In this document: positions 6,126 through 9,097 of the stretch, in pieces
Layout: each line of letters begins with the position of its first letter
How positions within the stretch are numbered: position 1 is the first letter of the stretch
Program-made: the position numbers and the translations under genes
Assembly: GCA_964373815.1 (NCBI GenBank)
Contig: CAYJWI010000033.1
Location: 1 to 9,097 of the forward strand
DNA length: 9,097 bases
Direction: 5' to 3'
Source of the DNA: UBA10205 sp964373815
Lineage (GTDB): Archaea; Iainarchaeota; Iainarchaeia; Iainarchaeales; Iainarchaeaceae
Notes under the pieces: generated by a model
What the model saw: only the letters and a program-made list of their open reading frames with translations
The model's database searches: none
Told to the model about the DNA's origin: nothing

Positions 6126-6133
6126 TTTATAAT
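6126..6133 (+). promoter_or_regulatory. TATA box of the PAN gene
   Basis: TTTATAAT centred near 6129 predicts a start at about 6154 and a leader of about 19 nt. Only a weak GGT precedes the ATG at 6173. A TATA-like TTATTTTATT on the minus strand (about 6070-6080) is too close to the M50 start codons to give a normal leader. Confidence 0.55.
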
Positions 6134-6172
6134 AGTTGTTCTTCCAGAAGTAATATAGCTTAGCTGGTTTTT

Positions 6173-7354
6173 ATGGCGGAGAACGAGGCAAAAAAGCAGG
6201 GCTCTTACGACGTTTACGACTATGTGTTCTCGCTAGAGGAGCAATTGCGCACGCTACAGGCTGAAAAGCAGATTTCCGCGGCGCGCCTGACACAGCTCCA
6301 GCTCGACATTGAAAGGCTGCGGCGCGAGCTGAACGAACTCAAAGTCCCCCCGCTCATTGTTGGCACAATACACGAGGTCCTAGAGGACGGCTCTGCAATA
6401 GTGAGGCACAGCAACGGCATGGAGTTTTTGGTGAAGGCGCAGCCGGGCATGGAAGGCTCGCTTGATTCAGGGAAGAGGGTTGCCATGAACCAGCGCAGCC
6501 TTGTAATTACTAGCATTTTGCCTGACAGCAGGGACTGGAGGGTGAACGCGATGGAGATAATCGAGAAACCGAAGATTACCTTCGCTGAAATCGGAGGCCT
6601 CGAGAATGAAATCCGCGAGCTCGAGGAAGCTGTAATCCTTCCTCTTACAAACCCCGAAGGCTTCGAGAGGCTTGGAATAGAGCCCCCGAACGGCGTGCTT
6701 TTGCAGGGGCCGCCCGGCACTGGAAAAACCCTGCTCGCAAAGGCTGTCGCAAACAAGACCAACTCAACTTTCATTTCGCTTTCAGGCTCGGAGCTCGTGC
6801 GCAAGTACATAGGCGAAGGCGCAAAGCTCGTGCGCGACCTCTTCAAGCTCGCAAAGGAGAAGAAGCCCGCGATTATTTTCATTGACGAGTTGGATGCTAT
6901 CGGCTCGCACCGCTTCGCAACCGCCAATGGCGACCGCGAGGTCCAGCGCACGATGATGCAGCTTCTCGCTGAAATGGACGGGTTCCATGAAGTGAAAGGC
7001 GTAAAGGTGATGGCGGCAACAAACAGGCAGGACATGCTAGACCCAGCTCTTTTGAGGCCGGGGCGCTTTGATAGGCTGATACAGGTTTCGCTTCCAAGCA
7101 AGGATGCGCGCGCGAAAATCTTTGGCATCCACACTTCCAAGATGGCACTTGACAGGAAAATAGGGCTCTCCGAGCTCGCGGAGCTAACCGACGGCCTCAC
7201 CGGCGCGGACATAAAGAACCTCTGCATGGAAGCAGGGATGTTCGCACTGCGCTCGAACAAAAAGAAAATCGAGCTCCGCGATTTCAACAGCGCGATACAG
7301 AAGGCGGCAAAGCCGTCCTTCGATGACAAGCCGAATGAGAAGATGTTTGCTTAG
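6173..7354 (+). CDS. pan: Proteasome-activating nucleotidase (PAN)
   Basis: Hexameric AAA+ ATPase that unfolds proteins and feeds them into the 20S proteasome in the cytosol. 393 residues, close to the usual 390-430. Domain order is complete: N-terminal coiled coil (about 15-57), OB domain (about 60-120), then the ATPase. Visible motifs are Walker A GPPGTGKT (179-186), the pore loop KYIGEG (211-216) with Tyr212, Walker B IIFIDELD (234-241), sensor 1 AATNR (281-285) and arginine-finger region RPGRFDR (295-301). LTGADIKNLC opens the small helical domain. The protein ends MFA, where the docking HbYX motif (hydrophobic-Tyr-any) is expected, so Phe stands for Tyr. That Phe form is known in at least one eukaryotic Rpt subunit, so docking may still work. 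No proteasome subunit gene is in the window. Confidence 0.96.
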   Translation: MAENEAKKQGSYDVYDYVFSLEEQLRTLQAEKQISAARLTQLQLDIERLRRELNELKVPPLIVGTIHEVLEDGSAIVRHSNGMEFLVKAQPGMEGSLDSGKRVAMNQRSLVITSILPDSRDWRVNAMEIIEKPKITFAEIGGLENEIRELEEAVILPLTNPEGFERLGIEPPNGVLLQGPPGTGKTLLAKAVANKTNSTFISLSGSELVRKYIGEGAKLVRDLFKLAKEKKPAIIFIDELDAIGSHRFATANGDREVQRTMMQLLAEMDGFHEVKGVKVMAATNRQDMLDPALLRPGRFDRLIQVSLPSKDARAKIFGIHTSKMALDRKIGLSELAELTDGLTGADIKNLCMEAGMFALRSNKKKIELRDFNSAIQKAAKPSFDDKPNEKMFA

Positions 7355-7363
7355 GCTTTCCGG

Positions 7364-7369
7364 TTTTTT
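7364..7369 (+). terminator. T-tract after PAN
   Basis: Six T lie within the 25-bp gap between the convergent PAN and CAP-domain genes. It is a plausible short archaeal terminator for PAN, with no hairpin. Confidence 0.4.
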
Positions 7370-7379
7370 GCAGTCGTAT

Positions 7380-8843
7380 TCAATCTTCAATGGCTATAAC
7401 GACAACATATGCTGCTTTTCCATCATCTGAATGGGCTACTCCGACACCCACCAAATCATAATCTGCAAGCTGCAGGGAATCTAACCTCTCCAACGATTCC
7501 TTAACGCCTTCCACATCGAAAACTTTGAACACTGAAAAACGGGCTCTGTCTACCGTTGATAACTCACTTATGCCAAATATGCGAAAAGGCCCAAAAACCC
7601 TATCCTGAATTGTAATGCCGTCTACTGGAGTGTACCAGTATATTTTCGATAAAATGTCTGGGTCAGTTTTCGCTTTGTTTTTTGCCCAATTCGCCAAGTA
7701 GGCCGCTGTATTGCTGGCTTTCGCATTCTCCTTAATCGGCGGCAACTTATTTGCAATCCTTATTTTCGCGATTTCGCTAATGATGTAAGCCTTGTTTGCC
7801 TTGGCCAAAGAACTCGCGGCTGCTGCCGAAGCCGTTATGGGTGCAGCGTTAGTGCCTTCGGCTTGGATTGTCCCCGCAACAATGGAGTTAGTTGAAACCG
7901 GTTGTATTTCTGGGGCAGGAGTTAACGAAGGAGTGGGTGTGATTGTTGCCGGAGTTGCCCCCGGGACTGTTGCTGCAGGCGTTGCTGCTGCAGCCGGGCT
8001 TGGCGCTGCCGCAGTTGAAGGTTCTGCTGATGGGGAGGTTGTTGCAAGGGTTGTAGAAGTAGAAGAAGTAGAATCTGTGGCTGCATTAGGGGGCGGCTGT
8101 TCTGCAGTTGCGACTTCTGCCTTGGCTATGGAAGCGGTCCCGGCTGCCGCGCTTGCCACTGAAGAAGCTGAAAGCTTCGCCGTGTCCACGCTCTTCAATG
8201 CTTCCTTTACAACCTTCAAGTCGAGCTCCGCAAGGCATTCGAGGATGGTTGAGCAGGTGGACTTTGCTTTTGCAGCTTCCAGGGCCTTTGCAGCCTGGAC
8301 AGCCGGGTCTAGGTTCTTCAACTGCTCCTCGAATTTTGCTTTGGCTTGACTATACTTGACTAAACCATTTTCGGTAGACCAGAACTTGTGGAACTCTATC
8401 CCGCCTGCTTCCTGTTCAAGATCGACTCTCATCTGGCCTAAATCATGCGTGCCGGAAATGAACGAGTCACTTATATAAACAGACGGACCATCGTTCACCC
8501 ATTCTCCAACCCAGTCTTTTGAATAATTCTTGATTTGGGGCTGGACGGAAAATTTTTCCAAAACCACTAACCTTACAAAATCAAACCTCCTTCCGTTGGA
8601 AGCAGTACCGTAAACCACAATCGCTTCATTCGGGCTTACATCAACCCTCTTTATTCCCGTATCGGAAGAGTTGAATGGCCATGGCAGTAAACTGGGGTTA
8701 TATTCGTCGAGATCCGTTACAGTCGTGCCTTTGAATGGATAAGAATGCGTAGTTTTATAATCCGCAAGCACTACTGCAGAAATCAAGCCAGAAAGCAGGA
8801 TTATTCCGGAAAAAGCCAGTAAAATGAAAACTTTCCTGTCCAC
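7380..8843 (-). CDS. Secreted or membrane-anchored CAP (SCP/YkwD-like) domain protein
   Basis: An uncleaved signal anchor or signal peptide (about residues 5-26, after DRK) is followed by an extracytoplasmic part. That part has an N-terminal beta-rich region (about 40-165) of unknown fold and a Lys/Ala-rich helical stretch (about 165-225) with one Cys pair (CSTILEC). A low-complexity Ala/Ser/Thr/Pro linker runs from about 245 to 330. The C-terminal 135 residues resemble a CAP domain: a helix ISEIAKIRIANKLPPI, a further helix with AAYLANWAKNKA, and a closing strand pair DYDLVGVGVAHSDDGKAAYVVVIA. The His/Glu cavity pair of canonical CAP proteins is not obvious. The start is GTG at 8843, preceded by AAGGTG at 8857-8852 (8 nt spacing); an upstream TTG (8861) lacks such a site. 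The linker fits a glycosylated cell-surface stalk. Function unknown. Confidence 0.75.
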   Translation of the reverse strand: MDRKVFILLAFSGIILLSGLISAVVLADYKTTHSYPFKGTTVTDLDEYNPSLLPWPFNSSDTGIKRVDVSPNEAIVVYGTASNGRRFDFVRLVVLEKFSVQPQIKNYSKDWVGEWVNDGPSVYISDSFISGTHDLGQMRVDLEQEAGGIEFHKFWSTENGLVKYSQAKAKFEEQLKNLDPAVQAAKALEAAKAKSTCSTILECLAELDLKVVKEALKSVDTAKLSASSVASAAAGTASIAKAEVATAEQPPPNAATDSTSSTSTTLATTSPSAEPSTAAAPSPAAAATPAATVPGATPATITPTPSLTPAPEIQPVSTNSIVAGTIQAEGTNAAPITASAAAASSLAKANKAYIISEIAKIRIANKLPPIKENAKASNTAAYLANWAKNKAKTDPDILSKIYWYTPVDGITIQDRVFGPFRIFGISELSTVDRARFSVFKVFDVEGVKESLERLDSLQLADYDLVGVGVAHSDDGKAAYVVVIAIED

Positions 8844-8886
8844 GGCGAAAACACCTTGCAATAATGAATAGGTGAATGAGGCTCAA

Positions 8887-8893
8887 TTTAAAT
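8887..8893 (-). promoter_or_regulatory. TATA-like box of the CAP-domain gene
   Basis: ATTTAAA on the minus strand, centred near 8890, predicts a transcript start near 8865. That gives a leader of about 22 nt, enough for the AAGGTG site before the GTG start. Confidence 0.45.
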
Positions 8894-8979
8894 GTTTGTT
8901 TCGCGAAAAAACTATTTTTTTTGGCAAACCATGCGAGCAAAGCCTACCAAGCCCAAACGCAGGCAGGATTCAAGCAGGG

Positions 8980-9097
8980 AATGTGTACGTTGCTTTGCAA
9001 AGCCGACCTCGCCGAGGCAAGGCTTACCGAAGGTAACCGTTCCCCTCCGAGGAGCAGCTCGGAGTCGGGTGCTCCCCCAACCGGAGCAGCGGTTGTG
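8980..9097 (+). ncRNA. Structured RNA-like region of consecutive stem-loops, truncated by window end
   Basis: Seen in order: a 12-bp palindrome GCTTTGCAAAGC (8992-9003); CCTCG/CGAGG (9007-9017); TTACC/GGTAA with loop GAA (9024-9036); CTCCGAG/CTCGGAG with loop GAGCAG (9045-9064); GGG/CCC with loop TGCT (9067-9076); and CAACCG/CGGTTG with the same loop GAGCAG (9078-9095). The TGCT loop is complementary to AGCA in the two GAGCAG loops, so loop-loop contacts are possible. Two frames are open across it (for example from ATG 8931), but their products look like no protein I know. The strand is not proven. Inferred: a non-coding RNA, possibly a guide or scaffold RNA of an insertion-sequence nuclease whose gene lies to the right. 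Confidence 0.4.

Noticed and set aside
6220..7329. 369-residue minus-strand reading frame
   Set aside because: Antisense to PAN with a Ser-rich product lacking any domain. It is explained by codon bias in PAN.
7792..8349. 185-residue plus-strand Ala/Val/Gly-rich frame
   Set aside because: It is the mirror of the low-complexity Ala/Ser/Thr/Pro linker of the CAP-domain protein and has no independent start signals.
8931..9097. Protein gene starting at ATG 8931 and leaving the window
   Set aside because: Open for 55 codons, but another frame is also open over the same stretch. The product is Arg/Pro-rich without known motifs, there is no ribosome site, and the DNA is dominated by stem-loops. 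Kept only as an RNA-like region.
8980..9097. RNase P RNA
   Set aside because: The universally conserved GAGGAAAGTCC-type core is absent from both strands, and nothing matches the catalytic P4 helix.

Overview
The window looks like a chromosomal piece of an archaeon. It holds an FtsZ of the archaeal FtsZ2 type, a proteasome-activating AAA+ ATPase (PAN), an SRP 7S RNA, and TATA-like boxes about 25 nt upstream of likely transcript starts. Several genes start with GTG and some transcripts look leaderless. Small genes, tight spacing and many lineage-specific proteins suggest an uncultivated, perhaps DPANN-type lineage, but the phylum cannot be fixed from sequence alone.

Layout. Positions 1-54 hold a hairpin matching the right-end/omega-RNA palindrome of IS200/IS605 (tnpB) elements. 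A tRNA-Asn(GUU) follows on the minus strand (106-178). Next come two degenerate copies of the same palindrome in a 42-bp tandem repeat (249-332). A six-helix membrane protein (403-1380, +) converges on a basic protein with kinase-like catalytic-loop motifs (1388-2041, -). Upstream of that gene on the same strand is the SRP RNA (about 2097-2372, -). An AT-rich gene-free stretch (2373-2825) leads into ftsZ (2826-3899, +), which ends in a hairpin and T-rich terminator. A RelBE-type toxin-antitoxin operon (4010-4500, -) follows, with an inverted repeat bracketing its TATA box. A site-2-protease-like M50 metalloprotease (4640-6064, -) is divergent from PAN (6173-7354, +). PAN converges on a secreted or anchored CAP-domain protein with an Ala/Ser/Thr/Pro-rich linker (7380-8843, -). 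The last 120 bases contain several consecutive stem-loops, two sharing one loop sequence, and look like part of a structured RNA cut by the window edge.

How the genes work together. Most of the content is housekeeping: protein targeting (SRP RNA), division (FtsZ), and cytosolic and intramembrane proteolysis (PAN, M50). The accessory signal lies in the toxin-antitoxin operon, the IS605-type relics at the left edge and the structured RNA at the right edge. I found no clear multi-gene system of a new kind. The best leads are the kinase-like protein, the palindrome array and the terminal RNA-like structure.
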